Assembly: GCA_958298945.1 (NCBI GenBank)
Contig: OY282609.1
Location: 42,608,954-42,672,953, forward strand
DNA from: Atherix ibis
Lineage: Eukaryota; Arthropoda; Insecta; Diptera; Athericidae
DNA length: 64,000 nucleotides
Direction: 5' to 3'
The position numbers and the translations under genes were made by a program. The notes under the pieces are model-generated. The model saw only the letters and a program-made list of their open reading frames with translations. It was not told where the DNA came from and did not search any database. Below, in pieces: positions 40,380 to 53,000 of this stretch (positions are counted from its first letter, which is position 1; every line of letters starts with the position of its first letter).

Positions 40380-42170
40380 TTTTTCAAGAGGAATATTCAG
40401 CGGTATTTTTCAATAGAATTGTTCAGTGGTATTTTTCAAGAGGAATATTCAATAGAATTTTTCAAGAGGAATATTCAGTGGTATTTTTCAAGAAGAATAT
40501 TCAGTGGTATTTTTCAAGAGGAAAATACAGTAGTATTTTTCAAAAGGAATATTCAGTGGTATTTTTCAAGACGAACATTCAGTGGTATTTTTCAAGAGGA
40601 AAATTCAGTAGCATTTTTCAAGGCGTATATTCAGTGGTATTTTTCAAGAGGAATATTCAGTGGAATTTTTCAAGACGAATATTCAATGGTATTTTTCAAG
40701 AGGAATATTCAGTGGTATTTTTCAAGAGGAATATTCAGTGGTATTTTGTAAGAGGAATATTCAATGATATTTTTCAAGAGGAATATTCAGTAGTATTTTT
40801 CAAGAGGAATATTAAGTAGTATTTTTCAATAGGAATATTCAGTAGTATTTTCAAGAGGAATATTCAGTATTATTTTTCAAGAGGAATTTTCAGTGGTATT
40901 TTTCAAGAGGAATATTCAGTGATATTTTTAAAGAGGTATATTCAGTAGTATTTTTTAAGAGGAATATCCAGTAGTATTTTTCAAGAGGAATAATCAGTGG
41001 CATTTTTTAAGAGCAATATTCAGTTGTTTTTTCAAGATGAACATTCAGTGGTATTTTTCAAGAGGAATATTCAGTGATATTTTTCAAGAGGATTGTTCAA
41101 TGGTATTTTTCAAGAGGAATGTTCAGTTGTATTTTTCAATAGGAATATTCAGTGGTAGTTTTCAAGAGGAATATTCACTGGTGTTTTTCAAGAGCATTAC
41201 TCAGTGGTATTTTTCACGAAGAATCTTTAGTGGTATTTTTCAAGAAGAAAAATCAGAGGTATTTTTCAAGAGCAATATTCAGTGGTATTTTTCAAGAAGA
41301 ATATTCAGTGGTATTTTTAAAGAGGAATATTTAATAGTATTTTTCAAGTGGAATATTCAGTGGTATTTTTCAAGAGGAATATTCAGTGTTATTTTTTAAG
41401 TGGAATTTTCAGTGGTATTTTTCAAGAGGAATGTTCAGTGGTATTTTTCAAGAGGAATATTCAGTGATATTTTTCAAGATGCATATTCAGTGGTATTTTT
41501 CAAGAGGAATATTCAGTGGTATTTTTCGAGAGGAATATTCAGTGGTATTTTTCAAGAGGAATATTCAGTCGTATTTTTCAAGAGGAATATTCAGTAAGAT
41601 TTTTAAAGAGGAATATTCAGTGCTATTTTTTAAGAGCAATATTCAGCGGTATTTTTCAAGAGGAATATTAAGTGGTATTTTTCAAGAGGAATATTCAGTG
41701 GTATTTTTCAAGTCGATTATTCAGTGGTATTTTTCAAGAGGAATATTCAGTGGTATTTTTCAAGAGTAATTTTCAGCGTTATTTTTAAAGAAAAATATTG
41801 AGTGGTATTTTTCAAGATGAATATTCAGTGTTATTTTTCAAGAGGAGTATTCAGTGGTATTTTTAAAGAGGAATATTCAGTGCTATTTTTTAAGAGCAAT
41901 ATTCAGCGGTATTTTTCAAGAGGAATATTAAGTGGTATTTTTCAAGAGGAATATTCAGCGGTATTTTTCAATAGAACTATTCAGTGGTATTTTTCAAGAG
42001 GAAAATTCAGTAGTATTTTTCAAGGCGTATATTCAGTGGTATTTTTCAAGAGGAATATTCAGTGGAATTTTTCAAGAGTAATATTCAATGGTATTTTTCA
42101 AGAGGAATATTCAGTGGTATTTTTCAAGAGGAATATTCAGTGGTATTTTTTAAGAGGAATATTCAATGAT
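40380..42170 (+). repeat. Block shared with 47.1-49.0 kb
   Basis: Monomers with CAATAGAATTGTTC, AGGAAAATACAGTAG, CAAGGCGTATATTC, CAGTAAGATTTTTAAAG and CAAGTCGATTATTC occur here. They recur in the same order at about 47,135-49,010, with offsets between 6,755 and about 6,650 bp. The intervening 42.2-47.1 kb is made of the CAAATTTAATATTC type of repeat. This is a dispersed rather than adjacent duplication. Confidence 0.65.
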
Positions 42171-42611
42171 ATTTTTCAAGAGGAATATTCAGTAGTATTT
42201 TTCAAGAGGAATATTCAGTGCTATTTTTCAGGAGGAATATTTATTAGTATTTTTCAAGAAGAAAACTCAGTGGTATTTTTCAAGAGGAATATTCAGTAGT
42301 ATTTTTCAAGAGGAATATTCAGTGGTATTTTTCAATAGGAATATTCAGTGTTATTTTCCAAGTGGAATATTCAGTGGTATTTTTCAAGAAGAATATTTAG
42401 TGGTATTTTTCAAGAGGAATATTCAGTAGTATTTCTTAAGGGGATAATTTAGTGGTATTTTTCGAGAGGAATATTCAGTGGTATTTTTCAAGAGGAATAA
42501 TCAGTGGTATTTATTAAGAGCAATATTCAGTGGTATTTTTCAAGAGGAATATTCAGTGGTATTTTTCAAGAGGAATATTCAGTAGTATTTCTAAAGAGGA
42601 ATATTCAATTG

Positions 42612-44325
42612 TATTTTGCAAGAGGAATATTCAGTAGTATTTTTCAAGAGGATTATTAAGTGTTATTTTTCAAATTTAATATTCAGTGGTATTTTTAAAG
42701 AGGAATATTCAGTGGTATTTTTCAAGAGGAATATTCAGTGGTATTTTTCAAGAGGAATATTCAGTGGTATTTTTCAAGTAGAATATTCAGTGCTATTTTT
42801 CAGGAGGAATATTTATTAGTATTTTTCAAGAAGAAAACTCAGTGGTATTTTTCAAGAGCAATATTCAGTGGTATTTTTCAAGAGGAATATTCAGTGGTAT
42901 TTTTCAAGAGGAATATTTAGTGGTATTTTTCAAGAGGAATATTCAGTAGTATTTCTCAAGAGGAATATTCAGTAGTATTTTTCAAGAGGATTATTAAGTG
43001 GTATTTTTCAAGAGGAATATTCAGTGGTATTTTTCAAGAGGAATATTCAGTGGTATTTTTCAAATGGAATATTCAGTGCTATTTTTCAGGAGGAATATTT
43101 ATTAGTATTTTTCAAGAAGAAAACTCAGTGGTATTTTTCAAGAGCAATATTCAGTGGTATTTTTCAAGAGGAATATTCAGTGGTATTTTTCAAGAGGAAC
43201 ATTCCGTGGTATTTTTTAAGAGGAATATTCAGTGGTATTTTTCAAGAGGAATATTCAGTGGTATTTTTCAAGAGGAATATTCAGTAGTATTTTTCAAGAG
43301 GATTATTAAGTGTTATTTTTCAAATTTAATATTCAGTGGTATTTTTAAAGAGGAATATTCAGTGGTATTTTTCAAGAGGAATATTCAGTGGTATTTTTCA
43401 AGAGGAATATTCAGTGGTATTTTTCAAGTAGAATATTCAGTGCTATTTTTCAGGAGGAATATTTATTAGTATTTTTCAAGAAGAAAACTCAGTGGTATTT
43501 TTCAAGAGCAATATTCAGTGGTATTTTTCAAGAGGAATATTCAGTGGTATTTTTCAAGAGGAATATTTAGTGGTATTTTTCAAGAGGAATATTCAGTAGT
43601 ATTTCTCAAGAGGAATATTCAGTAGTATTTTTCAAGAGGATTATTAAGTGGTATTTTTCAAGAGGAATATTCAGTGGTATTTTTCAAGAGGAATATTCAG
43701 TGGTATTTTTCAAATGGAATATTCAGTGCTATTTTTCAGGAGGAATATTTATTAGTATTTTTCAAGAAGAAAACTCAGTGGTATTTTTCAAGAGCAATAT
43801 TCAGTGGTATTTTTCAAGAGGAATATTCAGTGGTATTTTTCAAGAGGAATATTTAGTGGTATTTTTCAAGAGGAATATTCAGTAGTATTTCTAAAGAGGA
43901 ATATTCAATTGTATTTTGCAAGAGGAATATTCAGTAGTATTTTTCAAGAGGATTATTAAGTGTTATTTTTCAAATTTAATATTCAGTGGTATTTTTAAAG
44001 AGGAATATTCAGTGGTATTTTTCAAGAGGAATATTCAGTGGTATTTTTCAAGAGGAATATTCAGTGGTATTTTTCAAGTGGAATATTCAGTGCTATTTTT
44101 CAGAAGGAATATTTATTAGTATTTTTCAAGAAGAAAACTCAGTGGTATTTTTCAAGAGCAATATTCAGTGGTATTTTTCAAGAGGAATATTCAGTGGTAT
44201 TTTTCAAGAGGAATATTTAGTGGTATTTTTCAAGAGGAATATTCAGTAGTATTTCTCAAGAGGAATATTCAGTAGTATTTTTCAAGAGGATTATTAAGTG
44301 GTATTTTTCAAGAGGAATATTTACT
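42612..44325 (+). repeat. Three-copy tandem repeat, unit 650 bp (25 monomers)
   Basis: Copies begin near 42,612, 43,262 and 43,912 and each contains CAAATTTAATATTC, then GGAGGAATATTTATTAG, then AAGAAGAAAACTCAGTGG. The offset is exactly 650 bp. Copies 1 and 2 share a CAAGTAGAATATTC monomer, while copy 3 has CAAGTGG there and diverges after about 44,325. Copy 2 differs from copy 1 around 43,198-43,250. Confidence 0.85.
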
Positions 44326-45060
44326 GGTATTTTTCAAGAGGAATATTCAGTGTTATTTTTCAAGAGGAGTATTCAGTGGTATTTTTCAAGAGGAATATTC
44401 AGCAGTATTTTTCAAGAGGAACATTCCGTGGTATTTTTTAAGAGGAATATTCAGTGGTATTTTTCAAGAGGAATATTCAGTGGTATTTTTCAAGAGGAAT
44501 ATTCAGTGGTATTTTTCAAGAGGAATATTCAGTTGTATTTTTCAAATTTAATATTCAGTGGTATTTTTAAGAGGAATATTCAGTGGTATTTTTCAAGAGG
44601 AATATTCAGTTGTATTTTTCAAGAGGAATATTCAGTGGTATTTTTCAAGTGGAATATTCAGTGCTATTTTTCAGGAGGAATATTTATTAGTATTTTTCAA
44701 GAAGAAAACTCAGTGGTATTTTTCAAGAGGAATATTCAGTAGTATTTTTCAAGAGGAATATTCAGTGGTATTTTTCAATAGGAATATTCAGTGTTATTTT
44801 CCAAGTTGAATATTCAGTGGTATTTTTCAAGAAGAATATTTAGTGGTATTTTTCAAGAGGAATATTCAGTAGTATTTCTTAAGGGGATAATTTAGTGGTA
44901 TTTTTCGAGAGGAATATTCAGTGGTATTTTTCAAGAGGAATAATCAGTGGTATTTATTAAGAGCAATATTCAGTGGTATTTTTCAAGAGGAATATTCAAT
45001 GGTATTTTTCAAGAGGAATATTCAGTAGTATTTCTAAAGAGGAATATTCAATTGTATTTT

Positions 45061-45736
45061 GCAAGAGGAATATTCAGTAGTATTTTTCAAGAGGATTATT
45101 AAGTGTTATTTTTCAAATTTAATATTCAGTGGTATTTTTAAAGAGGAATATTCAGTGGTATTTTTCAAGAGGAATATTCAGTGGTATTTTTCAAGAGGAA
45201 TATTCAGTGGTATTTTTCAAGTGGAATATTCAGTGCTATTTTTCAGGAGGAATATTTATTAGTATTTTTCAAGAAGAAAACTCAGTGGTATTTTTCAAGA
45301 GCAATATTCAGTGGTATTTTTCAAGAGGAATATTCAGTGGTATTTTTCAAGAGGAATATTTAGTGGTATTTTTCAAGAGGAATATTCAGTAGTATTTCTC
45401 AAGAGGAATATTCAGTAGTATTTTTCAAGAGGATTATTAAGTGTTATTTTTCAAATTTAATATTCAGTGGTATTTTTAAAGAGGAATATTCAGTGGTATT
45501 TTTCAAGAGGAATATTCAGTGGTATTTTTCAAGAGGAATATTCAGTGGTATTTTTCAAGTGGAATATTCAGTGCTATTTTTCAGGAGGAATTTTTATTAG
45601 TATTTTTCAAGAAGAAAACTCAGTGGTATTTTTCAAGAGCAATATTCAGTGGTATCTTTCAAGAGGAATATTCAGTGGTATTTTTCAAGAGGAATATTTA
45701 GTGGTATTTTTCAAGAGGAATATTCAGTAGTATTTC
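45061..45736 (+). repeat. Two-copy tandem repeat, unit 338 bp (13 monomers)
   Basis: Bases 45,061-45,398 are repeated at 45,399-45,736 with an offset of exactly 338 bp. Each copy carries one CAAATTTAATATTC, one GGAGGAAT(A/T)TTTATTAG and one AAGAAGAAAACTCAG monomer. It is the shortest higher-order unit I could delimit in the window. Confidence 0.85.
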
Positions 45737-47139
45737 TCAAGAGGAATATTCAGTAGTATTTTCCAAGAGGATTATTAAGTGGTATTTTTCAAGAGGAATA
45801 TTTACTAGTATTTTCAAGAGGAATATTCAGTGTTATTTTTCAAGAGGAGTATTCAGTGGTATTTTTCAAGAGGAATATTCAGCAGTATTTTTCAAGAGGA
45901 ACATTCCGTGGTATTTTTTAAGAGGAATATTCAGTGGTATTTTTCAAGAGGAATATTCAGTGGTATTTTTCAAGAGGAATATTCAGTGGTATTTTTCAAG
46001 AGGAATATTCAGTTGTATTTTTCAAGAGGAATATTCAGTGGTATATTTCAGGAGGAATATTCAGTAGTATTTTCAAGAGGAATATTCAGTTGTATTTCTT
46101 AAGAGCAATATTCAGTGTTATTTTTCAAATTTAATATTCAGTGGTATTTTTAAAGAGGAATATTCAGTGGTATTTTTCAAGAGGAATATTCAGTGGAATT
46201 GTTCAAGAGGAATATTCAGTGGTATTTTTCAAGTGGAATATTCAGTGCTATTTTTCAGGAGGAATATTTATTAGTATTTTTCAAGAAGAAAACTCAGTGG
46301 TATTTTTCAAAAGGAATATTCAGTAGTATTTTTCAAGAGGAATATTCAGTGGTATTTTTCAATAGGAATATTCAGTGTTATTTTCCAAGTGGAATATTCA
46401 GTGGTATTTTTCAAGAAGAATATTTAGTGGTATTTTTCAAGAGGAATATTCAGTAGTATTTCTTAAGGGGATAATTTAGTGGTATTTTTCGAGAGGAATA
46501 TTCAGTGGTATTTTTCAAGAGGAATAATCAGTGGTATTTATTAAGAGCAATATTCAGTGGTATTTTTCAAGAGGAATATTCAGTGGTATTTTTCAAGAGG
46601 AATATTCAGTAGTATTTCTAAAGAGGAATATTCAATTGTATTTTGCAAGAGGAATATTCAGTAGTATTTTTCAAGAGGATTATTAAGTGTTATTTTTCAA
46701 ATTTAATATTCAGTGGTATTTTTATAGAGGAATATTCAGTGGTATTTTTCAAGTGGAATATTCAGTGCTATTTTTCAGGAGGAATATTTATTAGTATTTT
46801 TCAAGAAGAAAACTCAGTGGTATTTTTCAAGAGCAATATTCAGTGGTATTTTTCAAGAGGAATATTCAGTGGTATTTTTCAAGAGGAATATTTAGTGGTA
46901 TTTTTCAAGAGGAATATTGAGTAGTATTTCTCAAGAGGAATATTCAGTAGTATTTTTCAAGAGGATTATTAAGTGGTATTTTTCAAGAGGAATATTTACT
47001 GGTATTTTTCAAGAGGAATATTCAGTGTTATTTTTCAAGAGGAGTATTCAGTGGTATTTTTCAAGAGGAATATTCAGCAGTATTTTTCAAGAGGAACATT
47101 CCGTGGTATTTTTTAAGGAGTATATTCAGTGGTATTTTT

Positions 47140-49825
47140 CAAGAGGAATATTCAGCGGTATTTTTCAATAGAACTGTTCAGTGGTATTTTTCAAGAGGAA
47201 TATTCAATAGAATTTTTCAAGAGGAATATTCAGTGGTATTTTTCAAGAAGAATATTCAGTGGTATTTTTCAAGAGGAAAATATAGTAGTATTTTTCAAAA
47301 GGAATATTCAGTGGTATTTTTCAAGATGAACATTCAGTGGTATTTTTCAAGAGGAAAATTCAGTAGCATTTTTCAAGGCGTATATTCAGTGGTATTTTTC
47401 AAGAGGAATATTCAGTGGAATTTTGTAAGAGGAATATTCAATGATATTTTTCAAGAGGTATATTCAGTAGTATTTTTCAAGAGGAATATTAAGTAGTATT
47501 TTTTAATAGGAATATTCAGTAGTATTTTCAAGAGGAATATTCAGTATTATTTTTCAAGAGGAATTTTCAGTGGTATTTTTCAAGAGGAATATTCAGTGAT
47601 ATTTTTAAAGAGGTATATTCAGTAGTATTTTTTAAGAGGAATATCCAGTGGTATTTTTCAAGAGGAATAATCAGTGGTATTTTTTAAGAGCAATATTCAG
47701 TTGTTTTTTCAAGAGGAATATTCAGTGGTATTTTTCAAGAGGAATATTCAGTGATATTTTTCAAGAGGATTGTTCAATGGTATTTTTCAAGAGGAATGTT
47801 CAGTTGTATTTTTCAATAGGAATATTCAGTGGTAGTTTTCAAGAGGAATATTCACTGGTGTTTTTCAAGAACATTACTCAGTGGTACTTTTCACGAAGAA
47901 TCTTTAGTGGTATTTTTCAAGAGGAAAAATCAGAGGTATTTTTCAAGAGCAATATTCAGTGGTATTTTTAAAGAGGAATATTTAATAGTATTTTTCATGT
48001 GGAATATTCAGTGATATTTTTCAAGAGGAATATTCAGTGTTATTTTTTAAGTGGAATTTTCAGTGGTATTTTTCAAGAGGAATATTCAGTGGTATTTTTC
48101 AAGAGGAATATTCAGTGATATTTTCCAAGATGCATATTCAGTGGTATTTTTCAAGAGGAATAATCAGTGGTATTTTTCGAGAGGAATATTCAGTGGTATT
48201 TTTCAAGAGGAATATTCAGTCGTATTTTTCAAGAGGAATATTCAGTAAGATTTTTAAAGAGGAATATTCAGTGCTATTTTTTAAGAGCAATATTCAGTGG
48301 AATTTTTAAAGAGTAATATTCAGTGGTATTTTTCAAGAGGAATATTAAGTGGTATTTTTCAAGAGGAATATTCAGTGGTATTTTTCAAGTCGATTATTCA
48401 GTGGTATTTTTCAAGAGGAATATTCAGTGGTATTTTTCAAGAGTAATTTTCAGCGTTATTTTTAAAGAAAAATATTGAGTGGTAGTTTTCAAGATGAATA
48501 TTCAGTGTTATTTTTCAAGAGGAGTATTCAGTGGTATTTTTCAAGATGAATATTCAGCAGTATTTTTCATGAGGAACATTCCGTGGTATTTTTTAGGAGG
48601 AATATTAAGTGGTATTTTGCAAGAGGAATATTCAGCGGTATTTTTCAATAAAACTATTCAGTGGTATTTTTCAACAGGAATATTCAATAGAATTTTTCAA
48701 GAGGAATATTCAGTGGTATTTTTCAAGAAGAATATTCAGTGGTATTTTTCAAGAGGAAAATACAGTAGTATTTTTCAAAAGGAATATTCAGTGGTTTTTT
48801 CAAGACCAACATTCAGTGGTATTTTTCAAGAGGAAAATTCAGTAGTATTTTTCAAGGCGTATATTCAGTGGTATTTTTCAAGAGGAATATTCAGTGGAAT
48901 TTTTCAAGAGTAATATTCAATGGTATTTTTCAAGAGGAATATTCAGTGGTATTTTTCAAGAGGAATATTCAGTGGTATTTTTTAAGAGGAATATTCAATG
49001 ATATTTTTCAAGAGAAATATTCAGTAGTATTTTTCAAGAGGAATATTAAGTAGTATTTTTCAATAGGAATATTCAGTAGTATTTTCAAGAGGAATATTCA
49101 GTATTATTTTTCAAGAGGAATTTTCAGTGGTATTTTTCAAAAGGAATATTCAGTGATATTTTTAAAGAGGTATATTCAGTAGTATTTTTTAAGAGGAATA
49201 TCCAGTGGTATTTTGCAAGAGGAATAATCAGTGGTATTTTTTAAGAGCAATATTCAGTTGTTTTTTCAAGAGGAATATTCAGTGGTATTTTTCAAAAGGA
49301 ATATTCAGTGATATTTTTCAAGAGGATTGTTCAATGGTATTTTTCAAGAGGAATATTCAGTTGTATTTTTCAAGAGGAATATTCAGTGGTAGTTTTCAAG
49401 AGGAATATTCACTGGTGTTTTTTAAGAGCATTACTCAGTGGTATTTTTCAAGAAGAATCTTTAGTGGTATTTTTCAAGAGGAATAATCAGAGGTATTTTT
49501 CAAGAGCAATATTCAGTGGTATTTTTCAAGAGGAATATTCGGTGGTATTTTTAAAGAGGAATATTTAATAGTATTTTTCAAGTGGAATATTCAGTGGTAT
49601 TTTTCAAGAGGAATATTCAGTGTTATTTTTTAACTGGAATATTCAGTGGTATTTTTCAAGAGGAATATTCAGTGGTATTTTTCAAGAGGAATATTCAGTG
49701 ATATTTTTCAAGATGGATATTCAGTGGTATTTTTCAAGAGGAATATTCAGTAGTATTTTTCGAGAGGAATATTCAGTGGTATTTTTCAAGAGGAATATTC
49801 AGTCGTATTTTTCAAGAGGAATATT
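47140..49825 (+). repeat. Tandem block pair, offset 1,477 to 1,583 bp
   Basis: About 47,140-48,240 is repeated at about 48,617-49,825. The offset is about 1,477 bp at the AGCGGTATTTTTCAATA(G/A)AACT monomers, 1,557 bp over most of the block, and 1,583 bp near the end. The copies therefore differ by loss or gain of whole monomers. The intervening 377 bp match about 41,590-41,940. Confidence 0.6.
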
Positions 49826-50070
49826 CAGTAATATTTTTCAAGAGGAATATTCAGTGGTATATTTCAGGAGGAATATTCAGTAGTATTTTCAAATGGAATA
49901 TTCAGAGGTATTTTTCAAGAGGAATATTCACATGGTGTTTTCCAAGAGCATTACTCAGTGGTATTTTTCGAGAAGAATCTTTAGTGGTATTTTTGAAGAG
50001 GAATAATCAGAGGTATTTTTCAAGAGCAATATTCAATGGTATTTTTCACGAGGAATATTCAGTGGTATTT

Positions 50071-53000
50071 TTAAAGAGTAATATTCAGTGGTATTTTACA
50101 AGAGGAATATTCAGTGGTATATTTCAAGACGAATATTCAGTAGTATTTTTAAAGAGGAATATTCAGTGTTATTTTTCAAGAGGATTGTTCAATGGTTTTT
50201 TTCAAAAGGAATGTTCAGTTGTATTTTTCAAGTGGAATATTCAGTGTTATTTTTCAAAAGGAATATTCAGTGGAATTTTTCAAGAGGATTATTCAGTAGT
50301 ATTTTTCAAGAGGAATATTCAGTGGTATTTTTCAGGAGGAATATTCAGTGGTATTTTTCAAGAGAAATATTCAGTGGTATTTTTGAAGAGGAATATTCTG
50401 TGGTATTTTTCAAGTTGAATATTCAGTGGTATTTTTCAAGAGGAATATTCAGTGGTATTTTTTGAGAGGAATATTCAGTGGTATTTTTCAAGAGGAATAT
50501 TCAATAGTATTTTTCAAATGGAATATTCAATGGTATTTTTCAAGAGCAATATTCAGCGTTATATTTTAAGAGAAATATTGAGTGGTATTTTCCAAGAGGA
50601 ATAATCGGAGGTATTTTGCAAGAGCAATATTCAATTGTATTTTTCAAGAGGAATATTCAGTTGTATTTTTTAAGAGCAATATTCAGTGGTATTTTTCAAT
50701 TGGAATATTCAGTGGTATTTTTAAAGAGGAATATTCCGTGGTATTTTTCAAGAGTGATATCCAGTGGTATTTTTCAAGAGGAATATTCAGTGGTATTTTT
50801 CCAGTGGAATATTCAGTGGTATTTTTCAAGAGGTATATTCAGTGGTATTTTTTAAGAGGACAATTTAGTGGTATTTTTCAAGAGAAATATTCAGTGGTAT
50901 TTTTCAAGAGGAATATTCAGTGGTATTTTTCAAGAGGAATATTCAGTGGTATTTTTCAAGTGGAATATTCAGTGCTATTTTTCAGGAGGAATATTTATTG
51001 GTATTTTTCAAGAAGAAAACTGAGTGGTATTTTTCAAGAGGAATATTCAGTAGTATTTTTCAAGAGGAATATTCAGTGGAATTTTTCAAGAGGAATATTC
51101 AGTGTTATTTTCCAAGTGGAATATTCAGTGGTATTATTCAAGAGGAATATTCAGTAGTATTTTCTAAGAGGAATATTCCGTGGTATTTTTCAAGAGGAAT
51201 ATTGAGTGGTATTTTTCAAGATGAATAATCTGTGGTATTTTTCAAGAGCAACATTCAATTGTATTTTTCAAGAGGAATATTCAGTTGCATTTTTCATGAG
51301 GAATATTCAGTGGTATTTTTCAAGTGCAATATTCAGTGGTATTTTTCAAGAGGAATATTCAGTGGTATTTTTCAAGAGGAATATTCAGTGATATTTTTCA
51401 AGAGGAATATTCAGTGGTATCTTTCAAGGGGAATATTCAATAGTATTTTTCAAGTGGAATATTCAGTGGTATTTTTCAAGATGTGTCTTCAGTGGTATTT
51501 TTCAAGAGGAATATTCAGTGGTATTTTTCAAGAGGAATAATCTGTGGTATTTCTCAAGAGCAATATTCAATTGTATTTTTCAAGAGGAATATTCAGTTGC
51601 ATTTTTCAAGAGCAATATTCAGTGGTATTTTTCAAGTGCAATATTCAGTGGTATTTTTCAAGAGGACTATTCAATGGTATTTTTAAAGAGGAATATTCAG
51701 TGGTATTTTTCAAGAGGAATATTCAGTGGTATTTTTCAAGAGTAATATTCAGTGGTATTTTTCAAGAGGAATATTCAGTGATATTTTTCAAGTGGAATAT
51801 TCAGTGGTATTTTTCAAGAGAAATATTCAGTGGTATTTTCCAAGAGGAATATTCAGTGGTATTTTTCAAGTGGAATATTCAGTGGTATTTTTTAAAAGGA
51901 ATATTCAGTGGTATTTTTCAAGAGGAATATTCAGTGGTATATTTCAAGAGGAATATTCAGTGGTATTCTTCAAGAGGAATATTTAGTGGAATTTTTGAAG
52001 GGGAATATTCAGTAGTATATTTCAAGAGGAATATTCAGTGGTATTTTTCAAGTGGAATATTCAGTGGTATTTTTTAAGAAGAATATTCAGTGTTATTTTT
52101 CAAGAGGAATATTCAGTGGTATATTTCAAGAGGAATATTCAGTGGTGTTCTTCAAGAGGAATATTTAGTGGAATTTTTTAAGAGGAATATTCAGTGGTAT
52201 ATTTCAAGAGGAATATTCAGTGGCATTTTTCAAGAGAAATATTCAGTGGTATTTTTCAAGAGGAATGTTCAATGGTATATTTCAAGAGGTATATTCAGTA
52301 GTATTTGTCAAGAAGAATATTCCGTGGTATTTTTCAAGAGGAAATATAGTGGCATTTTTCAAGAGGAATATTCAGTGGTATTTTTAAGGAGAAATATTTA
52401 GTGGAATTTTCCAAGGGGAATATTCAGTTGTATTTTTCAAGAGCAATATTCAGTGGTATTTTCCAAGAGGAATAATCAATGGTATTTTTCAAGAGATATA
52501 TTCAGTAGTATTTTTCAAGAGGAATATTCAGTGGTATTTTTCAAGAGGAATATTCAGTGATATTTTTAAAGTGGTATATTCAGTAGTATTTTTCAAGAGG
52601 TATATTCAGTGGTATTTTTCAAGAGGAATAATCAGTGGTATTTTTTAAAAGCAATATTCAGTGGTATTTTTCAAGAGGAATATTCAGTGGTATTTTTCAA
52701 GAGGAAGATTCAGTGGTATTTTCCAAGAGGAATATTCAGTGATATTTTTCAAGAGGATTACTCAATGGTATTTTTCAAGAGGAATGTTCAGTTGTATTTT
52801 TCAAGAGGAATATTCAGTGGTATTTTTCAAGAGGAATATTCAGTGGCGTTTTTTAAGAGCATTACTCAGTGGTATTTTTTAAGAGGAATCTTTAGTGGTA
52901 TTTTTCAAGAGGAATAATCAGAGGTATTTTTCAAGAGGAATATTCAGTGGTATTTTTCAAAAGGAATATTCAGTGGCATTTTTAAAGAGGAATATTTAAT

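Larger units (their letters stand above)
37131..46480 (+). repeat. Marker monomer, CTT form, 5 copies
   Basis: TTTCTTAAGGGGATAATTTAG is at 37131, 38717, 42432, 44876 and 46459. It differs from the CTC form by C to T, and the following ATTCAG has become ATTTAG. All copies lie in domain C. I found no further copy to the right of 46.5 kb. Confidence 0.9.
36799..46720 (+). repeat. Marker monomer CAAATTTAATATTCAGTGG, 12 copies
   Basis: Copies are near 36799, 37370, 38385, 38956, 42671, 43321, 43971, 44541, 45114, 45452, 46126 and 46697. It is followed in most copies by a TTTTTAAAGAGG monomer. It is restricted to domain C and defines the 1,586-, 650- and 338-bp units. Confidence 0.85.
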
